The notes under the pieces were generated by a model. It had not been told where the DNA came from. It made no database searches and saw only the letters and a list, made by a program, of their open reading frames with translations. The position numbers were made by a program, and so were the translations under genes. A DNA stretch of 64,000 bases from Selaginella moellendorffii (Eukaryota; Streptophyta; Lycopodiopsida; Selaginellales; Selaginellaceae). This document shows, piece by piece, positions 53,578 through 64,000 of the stretch; the stretch's first letter is position 1; every line of letters begins with the position of its first letter. The stretch is from contig NW_003314358.1 in NCBI RefSeq assembly GCF_000143415.4, positions 320,731-384,730 on the forward strand. Direction: 5' to 3'.

Positions 53578-53728
53578 GATGGGGGTGGCTAGGCAGATGC
53601 TGAGGCACAGTGTGGCGTGGGGAGCTCTGATCAAGGGCATTGCAATCGTGTCCTATGCCAAATCACAGCCAGTGCTGGCCAAGGAGTGGCACAATGGATT
53701 TGCTCAGGGACTGGATGACAATATTTAA
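53578..53728 (+). pseudogene. SDP6 N-terminal fragment behind the second tandem unit
   Basis: MGVARQMLRHSVAW...VSYAKSQPVLAKE corresponds to DRALVSYSKAQPVLAKE ahead of the SDP6 pseudogene at 49440, at the same position relative to the Cry-like gene. It ends after about 50 codons. This shows that the duplicated unit included the start of SDP6. Confidence 0.6.
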
Positions 53729-53872
53729 ACTTAATTTTTTAATTTTATATTTATAGTTATTAAATAAGTATGTTACTTCTAAATATTTATTAACTTAACT
53801 ACAATATCATATATTAATATTAGTACAGTGGGATTTTGATAGCTGTTGAATTGATTTCAATCCGGACCACTC

Positions 53873-53956
<84 letters not shown>

Positions 53957-54535
53957 TAATTCTATATTTCATGAATTCACATTGATGAAGGTGAGGGGCA
54001 AGTTTTAATTATCCTTGAAAAGTATTTGAATTTAAGATTTTGATTTAAATCTAACTTTTGCATTGTTTAGATCTCATTTGTAACTTTTTTAATTTCTTCC
54101 CTTATATTTTTTTACATTTCGTTTATCTTCATGGCAAAGCAACACTTTGAATTTAAAGCAACAGTTAGTGCAGTTGCTAAATGCTATGCAATTGCAATTA
54201 AACAACTAAACTCAGTTGATAGTAACATTCATTATGCATGGTACAACTCTTGCTCTTATTACCAATCCTTGCGTTCAGTTGGAGTTTTTCTATTAGAATC
54301 TTAGGGATGATGTGTATTATTAATTTGATCGCTTTATGGTGATTGTTATTTATTATTTTTGGGATAATGTTTGGTATTCTTATGTGTCTCCAAAGGACGA
54401 CCATTATAGTAGTTACAACCACTCGTGTGAATTAGAGCATTCTCTCAAATATCTCCAAATATGCATTTGGATATGGTGACAATTATGATGATGCATTCTA
54501 ACAATTGTGTCATCTTTGTCAAGGGCTATCTAAGT
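53729..54535. other. AT-rich spacer
   Basis: AT-rich sequence including the AT microsatellite; no gene was recognised. Confidence 0.5.
53878..53954. repeat. (AT)n microsatellite
   Basis: About 38 uninterrupted AT units. Confidence 0.95.
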
Positions 54536-54830
54536 TAGTGATGCAATTTGGCATTTACTTCTGGAGCTTTTTACTTCATGTAAAGCTAAATATATTATAT
54601 TAGAGTGAATCAAATTAGAAATGTTATGGCTAGTATTTTGTCAAGATCTTGTATGACTTGTGCATACACTTACTCTAGTCACCTTTTATGATGCTCTTCA
54701 ATTGACTTAATGCTAGAAAATATCACTTCTTCCACTTTTTGCTACATATCATTCAACTCCACTTCATGTGGGAGGTGGTTCTATTGCAATGGAAGTACTG
54801 TTACTGCTTGTGTTCAGAGACAAGAGTGAG
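54536..54830 (+). mobile_element. Ty1/copia RNase H remnant
   Basis: One frame reads SCKAKYIILE, KLEMLWL, then after stops TLVTFYDALQLT, in the order of the copia RNase H end (SxAEAEYxA, WL, CDNxSAIxL). It is heavily decayed. Confidence 0.4.
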
Positions 54831-55907
54831 GATATGGTCATAGCCATGATATCTATTATTAGGCATATGATAAAGTTAGCCATATATATCAGCATTGTTA
54901 TGTAAGGGATTAATTTTTCCATTCTACTTTAGTCACTTAACCACACCTCCGACCACTTGGAGTAATTTCACTCACAACCTTCGTAAGTTCTATTCTAGCC
55001 TTAGGGACTTGTTAGCCTCAAGAATAACATCCATGCCGCTCAACCATTGCATTTGGTCCAAGTGCTCCATGTGTCTGATCCCATGACCAACACCCCAAGG
55101 TACCACCGACATATTAGCCCGTTACGCTAAGGCCATGCCCATTCACCTTGGTCATACCGGTGGTTTAACACCATTTGCATCACAGTCCCATCTTTCAAAG
55201 ACTAGGCCATCCATCCATGAGTGATTATTTCAGTTCCACTCCTTAGCATCTTTAGGATGCCCGCAAAGAGGGGAATAGCCTTCCCAAATATCTTTTTTCC
55301 AGTCCCCACCAAGTCCCTTTCTGTTCATAACCATGTTTGCCAACACTGCCACTGAATCAAGGCTTGCAAGTTTAACCACCAAGTCCCACTGTCCATTGGG
55401 ATTTCCTTACTGTGTGACCGTATCCTTGGTCACCACTCTAGAGGATTACTCCTCTTCCTTTCCACAATCTAAAACTTTGGGACAACATTTTGGAACACCG
55501 TGGCCATATGCGAGTTTCCTAGGTACTCTCCTTGCCTTCCGCCTTTGGGTGCTCTAGCCATAGGCTTAGAACGAGGTTCCATTGAGCCATGCTAGGTATC
55601 CAAGTAGGTAGTGCCACCCACACTTAGACTAGGAGCATCGATCATTCGATCTCCCAAGGGAACTAAAGCCGGCTCATGAACACTTCACTAAGCTACCCCA
55701 TTTGTCAATTTATATTCACTCTAGTCCTGGACTTCCTAGTGGTTAGCTCATCACCCAACACCTGGGTACAGCCTTCCTAAGCCAAATTAACCTTTCTTGG
55801 CCCAACTGGCTCCACTAAGTTCCAACCCCCACACTCTCCCTACTATACTTTTGGAACCCCTTGCAGCCCCCTCCCCTCGGGGGACGATTGCTTTGGGCTT
55901 TCACCCA

Positions 55908-56345
55908 ATTGCCTATATTAGTATTCGGACTCGGGCTCGAACTCGGACTCAGACTTAGACTCAGACTCGGTCTTGGTCTCGGTCTCGGTCTCAGTCTCAG
56001 ACTCAGACTCGATCTTGGTCTCGGTCTCCATCTCGGTCTCGGTCTCGGTCTCGGTCTCAGTATCGGTTTCGGTCTCGGTCCCGGTTCCATCTCGGACTCC
56101 ATCTCAGGTCCATCTCGAATTCCATCTTGGACTCCATCTTGGGCCCATCTTAGGTCCATCTTAGGCTCCATCTTGGGTCCATCTTGGACTTCATCTTGGA
56201 TTCCATCTTAGACTTTATCTTGGATCCATCTCAAACTCCATCTAGAGTCCATTTCAAACTCTATCTTGGACTCCATTTCGGGTCCATCTTGGGTCCATCT
56301 TGGACTCCATCTCAAACTCCATCTTAGATTCCATCTCGGACTCTT
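55908..56345. repeat. Hexamer-based minisatellite
   Basis: First a (GGTCTC/GACTCG)n array to about 56085, then a looser array built from CCATCTTGG and CCATCTCGG units about 15 bp long. Long open frames here on both strands are by-products of the repeat. Confidence 0.85.
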
Positions 56346-57234
56346 CCACGTGTCATGTGTTAGTTTTTTTGTGTCCCTTTTCTAAAGACTCACTTATTGT
56401 TCACTTCGTGCTCATTCCTCGAGCACTTCATTGGGAGTTCCACTCCCACTTTTGACTTTTCGAGTCGGAGATTTTAATCTAAATGTGTTATACTCATTTG
56501 ACTTTTGCCTTCGCCACTACCACGTGGCACCCTTTCGGCTCCCCTTTGGGGCCTAGGGATTTTGTGTCTCACATGTCGGCATTTTTTAGATTGACATCTT
56601 CCATTTTCTGAGTGGAGGCATTAGTGTCAACAATATTCTATTGATGCTACTGTAGTAGAAAGTCTTAACATAGAGATTCTTTCGAAAAACAAAGTGTTAC
56701 ACAAGTTATAAATGCTACTTGTGCGAATAAGTTAGTAACCCTTCCATCCTTTCGAGAATACCATCAAAGGGTTTATTTGGTACCATTTCATCTAATATTT
56801 ACTTTTTACACTTATTTTTATAACAAAAGATCTCTTATTATTCTCTCCATATTGATTGATATAGGTTTGAATTTATTTTCTATTGCTCGGCCTATTGCCA
56901 TATGTTGTTGTCTATAATTATGTCATGTAATAGAGGTAATTTTCATTCTTTATGGTAACAATTGTACATATACATATTCATGGGATGAAATAGACCTAAT
57001 TGTGCATGTGAGAGATCTTGATCTTGAACTTCAATCATTGGAGGTGATATTAAGTTAAACTTTTGACCTCATCCTTGGTATAAATTAATTGTAACACAAT
57101 CATGCTAAATGTGATTTTGAGGCTTCTCCCTTTTGTTTTATACTTTCTTATATTTTTTCCATTCTTCTCACTTCTGTTTAATTAACCAAATGAGAGTTTA
57201 TAATGTTTATAATTTAGAAACACAAGATGTTAGA

Positions 57235-57420
57235 ATAAACTAGAATATACTAGGAAGTGTTTTAAAAAAATTATAAAATAAGTTCATATATTTATTTAAT
57301 TTTTTGTTTGCAAAATTATTTTTAGATATTCTATGATATTCTACCAGCTAAGTTGCTATTCATTTAAATTAATATTTTTATTTATAAATTTTAAATATAT
57401 TTGTCTAAAGTTTAAATTAT
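57235..57420 (-). repeat. AT-rich dispersed repeat (inverted partner of about 46745-46920)
   Basis: Contains the reverse complement of the blocks at about 46790-46835. Confidence 0.45.
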
Positions 57421-57489
57421 AAACTCATACATGTAAGTATAGGAAAAATAAAATTACTCATTATTGCTTATTCACCTTTTAGTGTGGAG

Positions 57490-57933
57490 CTATACAAGCT
57501 GAGTTCTAGAGTTAGATAAGCACTGATTTACAATAATATAAATAATAACAAGCAAACCAAGCACAGCAATTTTGAATTGTGTATAAAGATTGGAAGCAAT
57601 GTGAATGTCTTGTCCATCGGTAACAAAAGTGGCTTGTTCTTCTTCTTCAGTCTCTTGTGCCCTAGATGGATCATGAGCTAGTGTGACACAGTCATTGGGG
57701 ATAACACGAAGTGAAACTTTTTCTTTTCTTAAGCTTGGCTTCTTTGCATGTAGATTAGATACAATGTTGTCATAGGATGCAACTGTATGATTTGTGGGCA
57801 AGTAGGGAATTGCTAGATCTTGCACGTAAGTAAGAACAACCTTGTTGTTCTTGAGATCTTTTCTCTTTTTTCTTCGCTGCAGACTAGGTAATATTGTAGT
57901 CCTGGGTGGCCAAGCAGATGTTGCGCCCCACAT
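57490..57933 (-). pseudogene. 3' module of the PPR pseudogene, copy B
   Basis: An open frame of 147 codons matches the end of PPR copy A (SNLHA, LRKEKVS, EEEQATFVT, GQ). It finishes with a hydrophobic segment (IAVLGLLVIIYIIVNQCL) just before the stop. It could be a former terminal exon. It is unlike PPR repeats, and its origin was not recognised. Confidence 0.4.
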
Positions 57934-58265
57934 AGAAATCGCTTAAAAAAGGCCCTGCTTCCTGACGTTGTCAATCTTTCCATCACTTTCTTTTCTCCAG
58001 GTCCCAATCACAGCGAAAAGTGGAGTTACCTTAAACTTTACCGAGCCAGGAGACTATGCCGGTTTTCCAAAAGTATGGTTTCTTTTCAGTTGCAAAGCTC
58101 TCGTGCTTACTGAAGTCACGGGTGCCCGAGATACAATGACAGCAATCTGTGGTGGCTTTGCGAAACCTTTGTGGCAAACATCCAATGTGAGAGCTTGGCG
58201 AGAGCTTGTTGACAACACCAACCTCGCTCTCAAGCTCAGCAACTGTGTAATCTCGCTGGTAACCG

Positions 58266-60202
58266 CTAAACCAAGTTCCAACAGGGATCACCCATCACAG
58301 ATTGTTTTGCGCGACTCCAAAGTTTTTTTTTCAAGTGTATCTTTCCCTCCATGCATGTGGTCCATGTCACGTTATTTGGCTGGAATGGCATTCTCCTCGA
58401 TAGAGCAATGGCATCCTCGACATTACTGGCACGGCCAAGAACATCGATCATGCAGTGGAAGTGCTTGATGTGAGCAGCCACCCCAAACTTGGACCACATT
58501 CCATCCAAGAACTCCCGTCCTCGATCCAGAATCCCAGCGTGACTGGACGCCGAGAAAATCTCCACAAAGGTGATGCTGTCCGGATCCACGCCTTGCACTC
58601 ACATGGTCCAAATTCCAAAACACTTGGAACACAATGATGGCGTCTCCTCGAGTGCCATGTCCTGCAATCAAAGTATTCCATGCCACACTGTTGGGAGACA
58701 CAATGGAGCTCTCAAACACATGCTCGGCAACCTCGACGCTCCCGCATTTACAGTAGAAGTCGAGCAGGGAAATCGCCATAGGACTCCCTTCCAGTCCCTG
58801 CTGGAGAATCTGTCTGTGGAAGACCTTCCTAAGCTTCAAATCTCCCAAGTTCTCGCAAGCTTGCAACAACGCAAGAAAGGTTTGAGAGTTTGGAGCAACT
58901 TCCATGGCCACATAGCATTCCAACGCAAGCTCGTCCTCACCAATGTAAACACATCCAAAAAGGAAAGAGTTCCACAAGACTATGTCGCAATCTAAGATCT
59001 TATCAAATACCCGGCGAGCGTCCAGGATCAAGCTTCCACACTTGGCATACATATCCAGACTGCTAGCAAGCGTTGGATCTCTCTAGTGGACTTCCATTGC
59101 TTTCTTGAGAGATTCTACGTCTAAATTCCATCTCTTGCTTTGTTTCTTCTTGGCGATTACGCTACAAGCCTTGATAGCGGCCAGACAAACTAAACGATCG
59201 GGTTGAAATCCTTGTTCTTGTATGAAAGAGAAGAGAAGGAAAGCTTCGTCTCCATCTTGGCTCTCGTGAGCATAGCCTGTGATGATCGATGTCTAGGAAA
59301 CGATGTCGTGCTGCTCCATCGAATCAAACACCTTGCTGGAAGACAGTTCTTCCACTTGTTCGGGAGTGGCTTGTCAGACGTAAAAATGCTACCATCTTTC
59401 CTCTCATCGTCACGAGTTTCGGAAGTTTGTGGAGTCGGTTCTTGAGTCTCTGACTCCGCGAGGGCCTTGTCATCGAGATCACCATCTTTGTCCTTGTAAT
59501 TGCAGTTCGTGGGGAGGGCATGGAGCGTGTCCGATGGCTCTTGATCAAGTGGAAGAACTGTCTTCCAGCAATGTCCAGGAAACGATGTCATGCTGCTCCA
59601 TCGAATCAAACTCGACGAGAGTCTCTCATGCTTGGTGTAGGCATCCACGAGACAATTTGCCAAACAAGCGTACCCCGAGAGCATGCTATCCGAGATCTTG
59701 GCATCTCGAGCGTGGATCGCCATGGTTCTCTCGAGCAACTTCATCCTCCCATTGTTGGTGGAGCTGCTCTCGGTGATTCTCCAGCGCTTGCATCTTCCTC
59801 TGGTGGCAACACGTTGTACATGGCCAGGAGAGTGGGGCCGCTTTCCATCTGCGAGAACAAATCCAGTGCCATCTCTGGAGCTCCATTCTGGACGTAGCCC
59901 ACAATGAGTGCAGTCCAGCAAACCACGTCTCGCTGCTCCATCCCCTGGAAAATCCTTGCGGCTTCTTCCAGGTAGCCACATTTCGCGTACATGGCCACGA
60001 GAGCACTGGTGATGTAGATGTTTTTTTCCTCTCCAAAATTCTTGGAGGGCGCACGATGGATCTCCCTGCCCCGTGCTAGATCCTTTGTTCTAGCGCATAC
60101 CTTGAGCGCCGCTGGCAGCGAGTAGTTTTCTAGTTTGATTTCGCTCTTGATCGTTTCCAGGCGACAGAAGATGGTGGAGGAACAACACCTAAATGTTATC
60201 AA
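58266..60202 (-). pseudogene. PPR protein pseudogene, copy B (with inserted element)
   Basis: Minus-strand PPR motifs in several frames: AALKVCARTKDLARGREIH, NIYITSALVAMYAKCGYLEEAARIFQGMEQRDVVCWTALIVGYVQNGAPEMALDLFSQME, LANCLVDAYTKHERL, MYAKCGSLILDARRVFDKI, then ISLLDFYCKCGSVEVAEHVFE, AWNTLIAGHGTRG, and in another frame DPDSITFVEIFSASSHAGILDRGREF. The arrangement is typical of PLS-type PPR proteins that act on organellar RNA. Frameshifts near 59810 and 58600 and a 239-bp insertion at 59333-59571 disable it. It is head-to-head with the second kinase copy, mirroring copy A at 36.1 kb. Confidence 0.82.
59333..59571. mobile_element. 239-bp element with 26-bp perfect terminal inverted repeats
   Basis: Left end 59333-59358 starts TTGCTGGAAGACAGTTCTTC; the right end 59546-59571 is its exact reverse complement. 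The interior has an acidic open frame (CNYKDKDGDLDDKALAE) but no transposase. Nearly identical 40-bp PPR-coding sequence flanks both sides. MITE- or foldback-like by structure; the superfamily is unknown. Confidence 0.7.
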
Positions 60203-60226
60203 CCTTAAAAAATAAAAGATGTTTAA

Positions 60227-61209
60227 ATGAAGATTCCACCTTTACAAACAAGCCTTAAAAGGTCATTCGAGATGGTTAAGTGAGAGTGTGAGCATAACTT
60301 GGAGAATGATGTGCACAAAAAGCCTAAATAAGGAGTGGAGTACTTTAATCAATACTCAATCTTGGATGAAAAACTCTGTGAGGAATACCCAACGCTGGTA
60401 GAGAAATATAGACTAGAGAAGTCAATTGGGGGTGAAGGGCAAGTGACAGTGTACAAGGCATTCCAAAGGAGTGATGGGAAGCTTTTTGCGATCAAGACAG
60501 TCCATGGGCCTGATGGGCTGTTTGAAGCTTGAGTGATGGCTATGCTAGAGGTGTCACTCAAGGGTTTGGATGAGCAGGGGCACATCATACGAGAAGAGCC
60601 CAATCAGTACGGGAGGTGTACCACCTTGTTCTTGAGCTGTGCAATTGCAGCCTTCAGGACCGGATCAAGTACAAGGGGCAGCTTGATGAGCAAGAATCTG
60701 CAAAGATTGTCATCGCTCTCACCAAGATGCTAAAGAGGGTTCATGACAATGAGATCATCCACTGCGATCTGAAGCCCACGAATGTTTTGCTGAAGTACCC
60801 GCGACCTGGGAAGTTTTATGTCCCAAAGCTGTCCAACTTTGGGATGGCTTGCTGGATGGAGGATTCGTGGAACAAGCGTGGGGTTGGGACTTGGGATTAT
60901 ATGTCCCCCGAAGCGATGCTTAATGGGCGTTATATCACAGTTAGCGATGTGTGGGGTTTAGGGATGTTGCTTTACACTTGTCTCACAGCAAATTGTCCAT
61001 TCCCAAATCTGGATTTGAAGGTGGTATTTAAGAATGCACATAAGAGAGATCGAAGTACAAGCAATTTCCATCACAATTCCATGGATTGGGATAGCATTCC
61101 ATCCCATTCTGCAAGGCAGCTTATCCAAGGCATGACGGAATTGGATCCCGGAAGGAGGTTTACTTTGGAAAAGGTCCTCAACCATGAGTGGATAAAGAAA
61201 TATTTATAA
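60227..61209 (+). pseudogene. Protein kinase pseudogene, second copy
   Basis: Paralogue of the kinase split at 27.1/36.1 kb, without the retrotransposon. It has the glycine-loop region (SIGGEGQVTVYKAF), KLFAIKTVHGPDG, VYHLVLELCNCSLQDR, HCDLKPTNVLL, FGMACWMED with DFG changed to NFG, and C-lobe to HEWIKKYL. Disabling changes: stops soon after the ATG (near 60278 and 60327), TGA after GLFEA (60530), and a frame change within NQYGxVYHL (near 60615). Loss of the DFG Asp would also abolish Mg-ATP handling. Flanks match the first copy in inverted orientation. Confidence 0.88.
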
Positions 61210-61734
61210 AAAATAATGTTGCACTTATATAAAGGACCATGTAAATCTTATATAATGCAAGCTAATGTTTGACTTTTTAAGAAAATAAAAAAATTGCTCT
61301 GTAAATCCTAAATATATTACTTATATCTTATAGAATGCAAGGTAATGTTTGACTTAAAAAGGATTTTAAAAGATTAAATTACTATTTTTTATCTTTTATA
61401 TTAATAGTTAAAATGGTTATAATTATTAAGTAACGATATGTAAGCAATGCTGAATGTTACTTTTGAGCAAACCTATGTGTAATTATGCTTAGATATTCTA
61501 GCATATTATTTAATATAAATATATTTAGAATTTATAATAAATTATTGTGCTTGCTTAATAGTAATATTTATTCAGATCCCTTTGATAGTTTTTGTGTCAT
61601 AACAATAGACTCACTTAAGAAAGAATATGTTAATCTCTTCAACTTTGATTTTATCATCTAGGACCAAAATTAAAATACATCATCTTATTCCAACTAAGGA
61701 TGTTTATCCAATTAAGGTTTTTGTTCAACATTAG
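61210..61734. other. AT-rich 3' flank of the kinase copy
   Basis: The first 80 bp match the flank at 27.0-27.1 kb inverted; no gene was seen. Confidence 0.5.
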
Positions 61735-61915
61735 TTACTAAAGGATATTAAATTTTTTTACACTAATATCAAAGAAATGTTAGAGAATAGTATTATTTGA
61801 AAGTCTTGGAATCCTTGGGCATGTAAACCTTATTTTATGATAAAGTCAAATGTGAGTATTCACTATTGCATTAATTATTATCCATTAAACAAGATGACTA
61901 TGCCAAATATATACC
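61735..61915 (+). mobile_element. Ty3/gypsy reverse transcriptase remnant
   Basis: One frame gives IKEMLENSII, SWNPWACKPYFMIKS and INYYPLNKMTMPNIY, the order of the gypsy RT start (MLxxGxIRPSxSPWA, VKKKDGxxRxCVDYRxLN). Stops are present and it is not related to the full element at 27.7-35.7 kb by obvious sequence. Confidence 0.6.
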
Positions 61916-62331
61916 TGCAGTGGCTGGAGAAAGAACTTGAAATGCTGCAGCGTGTCTAAACAGAGGTATCTGGCTATTCGTTTTTGCCTATACATCACCA
62001 ATTTTCATTTAGCTAGCCAAAAGGAAAGCTACCTAAGTCAAGGACTTTCACAATAGGAGTTAAAATTTGTTAAATACACCTTAAAAGAAGGTGAGTTGGA
62101 AAGTCCCCTGAAGTACTAGTGAGGAGGTGCTTTTTAAATGCAAAGTTTAGAGTGTGATCATATTAAAATGCCACATCATAATGCATTGAAAGCACACTTT
62201 TATTGAACAAGTTCTTGTAGCTAGCCAGCCTCTTCCTAATAAACATTTCTTACTTTTTTGTTTTTGCTTGACCCGGCCTTTGTTGCCATGTTTGGATTTG
62301 TTATGCTACAAGTTTACAAACTCTAGCAGTT
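61916..62331. other. Spacer, no recognised gene
   Basis: AT-rich, no coding signature. Confidence 0.4.
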
Positions 62332-63250
62332 TTTGTTCAAAGCTATTTGCTTGCAAGTGTTGAAATGCATGAGGTATGTTTATTGTCAATATTCCTGCTC
62401 TCACTTAGTTACTGATTTTCTTTTGTAGGGCGCCCCTCCAGAAATAACTGGGACCCCTATGGAAGTGGTTGTTGTTGGATGGTAATCTAGTCTCCGACTT
62501 ACCTTTCTTAAGTGCTTTGTTAGCAGCTCAGTGCGAATTTCAAGTAAAGAAAAGTGCAACAGTAACAGAAGTTGATGCATTCAATTTAACCAAAAAGCGC
62601 ATGGCAGTGATTGCAAAGTAGATAAATATTGCAGTCTCAGTAGTTGCTTTGCAGACAGAAGATGGAAAAGCATGGATTCATTGGAAAGGTGCTTCAGAAG
62701 TTGTATTGGCTCAATGTTCAAACTTTATGGATGAACAAGGGGATGTCAGCCCTTTGACCCCTGAAAATGTTTGTAATGGTGATGCCGCTATGCTGATCTT
62801 ATTTTCCCCAGGTGCAAGAGCTACAAGAAATTATTGAGACCTTTGCAAATGCCAACTTGCAAACACTGTGTCTGGCTTGTAAGGAGCTTCCTCAGAATGA
62901 GTTTCTTGCACGGCCTCCTAAGAAGCATTTGACTATTGGACCTCACTTGTATAGCTATCGTTGGAATCAAGGATCCATCCAGACTATGTGTTCCTGAAGC
63001 TGTTCAGAAGTGTCAAATTGCTGGCAGTGTTGTGCATGCATTCTTGGCTTATAAAAACCATATTACAGGTCAGGATGGTAATTGGAGACAACATAACAAG
63101 TGTCAAAGCTTGAGTGTATAGACAACTATGCTGTATAGCTTTCTTTATTTTTTCATTCTGGTTTTCATTGTTGTAGTACAGTAATATCCATATGATTGTT
63201 AAAGAACAAATCTAATATATTAGAGATTTATACATTATGACATAAAATTA
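62332..63250 (+). pseudogene. Ca2+-ATPase gene fragment with introns
   Basis: Matches 23785-24660 of the Ca2+-ATPase gene (P- and N-domain exons: [74 protein letters not shown]), including introns. Near 63108 it jumps to sequence matching the ATPase 3' flank (26753 onward). Small deletions and lost splice sites occur (for example GWGIK is missing and the second intron is merged). It is a DNA-level internal-deletion copy. Confidence 0.9.
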
Positions 63251-64000
63251 TTACTAAAAGACTTTTATTTCAGTTAGTAATAGTTTTTTTGAGAAAATAT
63301 AAAATATATACTATAAGTTTAAATATTATTACATATAGAGAATAATATAATTTAACATACTGACAAATAAACCAAATTAATTATACTTTCAACCATTTAT
63401 GAAAATTGATAGTATTGATGTAGTTTTAGTAAAAGGAAAACTTAAAAAAATATCAAGGTGTTGTCTCGCAATATTGGTTCAGAGCAAATTAAATATTAAG
63501 TACTTATATATATTAATTTATTTTTATAAGTGTTTTTGAGTGTAAATTCAGGTTGTGCAATTCCATTTATAAGATTATCCCATCCTTTTTTATTTATTAT
63601 TATCTATGATTATAAATTATGTAATTTAAGAACTTTAAAATTTTCTAATTCTAAAGGAATAAGTAAAAGGCTTTCTTGGCAAGATGTGAGATGCTCAATT
63701 TGAAATATCCTAAATTATAAATAAACATTATATTAGTTTTATTATTGTAAAGCTTTAAATCTAAAGCTTAATAATTTAATTTACATTTAAGAATCAAATT
63801 TAGTAAGAAAATTAATGAATTCTTTGTTATATTATCTTTGTTTCTATCTTTATATGCTAGTTTAAAGACAAGTGAGGAAACGCTTACTCTTATATATTTT
63901 TAAATAAAAGTAAATGTTGGAATTGAGTGAAATTTTCATTCAAATAAATAGAAATTTATACATTAAGAGCGTTTCCTGGCTACTCCTATTGAAAATGCAA
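63251..64000. other. AT-rich end of window
   Basis: Contains the second copy of the dispersed repeat (63558-63785). No gene was seen. Confidence 0.5.
63558..63785 (+). repeat. Dispersed AT-rich repeat, copy 2
   Basis: Same orientation and block order as 37915-38135. Confidence 0.6.

Larger units (their letters stand above)
47690..53730 (+). repeat. Tandem duplication of about 4.0 kb units
   Basis: Promoter, both exons, intron position, 3' flank and SDP6 start occur twice with an offset of about 3.97 kb. The second unit is truncated within SDP6. Confidence 0.85.
54831..57489. other. Repeat-rich, gene-free stretch
   Basis: Pyrimidine-rich unique-looking sequence (54.9-55.85 kb), a minisatellite (55.9-56.35 kb) and AT-rich sequence. 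Probably retroelement-derived; no coding domain was recognised. Confidence 0.45.

Noticed and set aside
55815..56211. Open frames encoding Arg-Pro or Leu-Gly repeats
   Set aside because: By-products of the hexamer minisatellite, open in several frames on both strands.
1..64000. tRNA, rRNA or CRISPR features
   Set aside because: No tRNA B-box or cloverleaf, rRNA segment or repeat-spacer array was noticed on reading; a dedicated scan was not possible.

Overview
The window looks like nuclear DNA of a lycophyte close to Selaginella. It carries plant gene families, very short introns (about 45-65 nt) with GT-AG borders, tightly packed genes, plant telo-box promoter motifs, and Ty3/gypsy and Ty1/copia retroelement debris. 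The organism name is an inference from these traits; no database was searched.

The left part (1-26.7 kb) is a compact, gene-dense segment with apparently intact genes: an S-domain receptor kinase (5' end outside the window), the spliceosomal SART1/DOT2 protein, oligoribonuclease, the ribosome-biogenesis factor BOP1 (with what looks like a U12-type AT-AC intron), a group IIe WRKY factor, an IMP dehydrogenase with no room for its CBS module, a small TIM23-like translocase subunit, mitochondrial adrenodoxin/ferredoxin reductase, a CDC50/ALIS flippase subunit, and a type IIB Ca2+-ATPase with a long basic C-terminal tail. Several neighbours share promoters of tens of base pairs with AAACCCTA motifs.

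From 27 to 36 kb an 8.0-kb LTR retrotransposon (minus strand, 464/465-bp LTRs, 5-bp target duplication ACAAG) splits a protein kinase gene. From 36 to 51 kb nearly every recognisable gene is broken or partial: PPR, IMPACT/YigZ, MAT1, a 2-oxoglutarate dioxygenase, OEP80-like, DUF506, selenium-binding protein, FAD-glycerol-3-phosphate dehydrogenase (SDP6) and a phytocalpain (DEK1) tail. Introns are retained, so these are DNA-level copies, not retrocopies.

At 47.7-53.7 kb lies a tandem pair of intact two-exon genes (423 and 429 aa). They match no common plant family I know. The helical N-terminal half followed by a beta-rich half suggests a distant relation to the three-domain Cry-type pore-forming insecticidal fold reported in fern proteins. 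This is the most interesting locus here.

The right end (53.7-64 kb) is AT-rich and repeat-laden: an (AT)n tract, copia and gypsy remnants, and a Ser/Asp-type minisatellite. It also holds a second, decayed copy of the PPR-kinase pair in inverted orientation, carrying a 239-bp element with 26-bp perfect inverted repeats, and a fragment of the Ca2+-ATPase gene.
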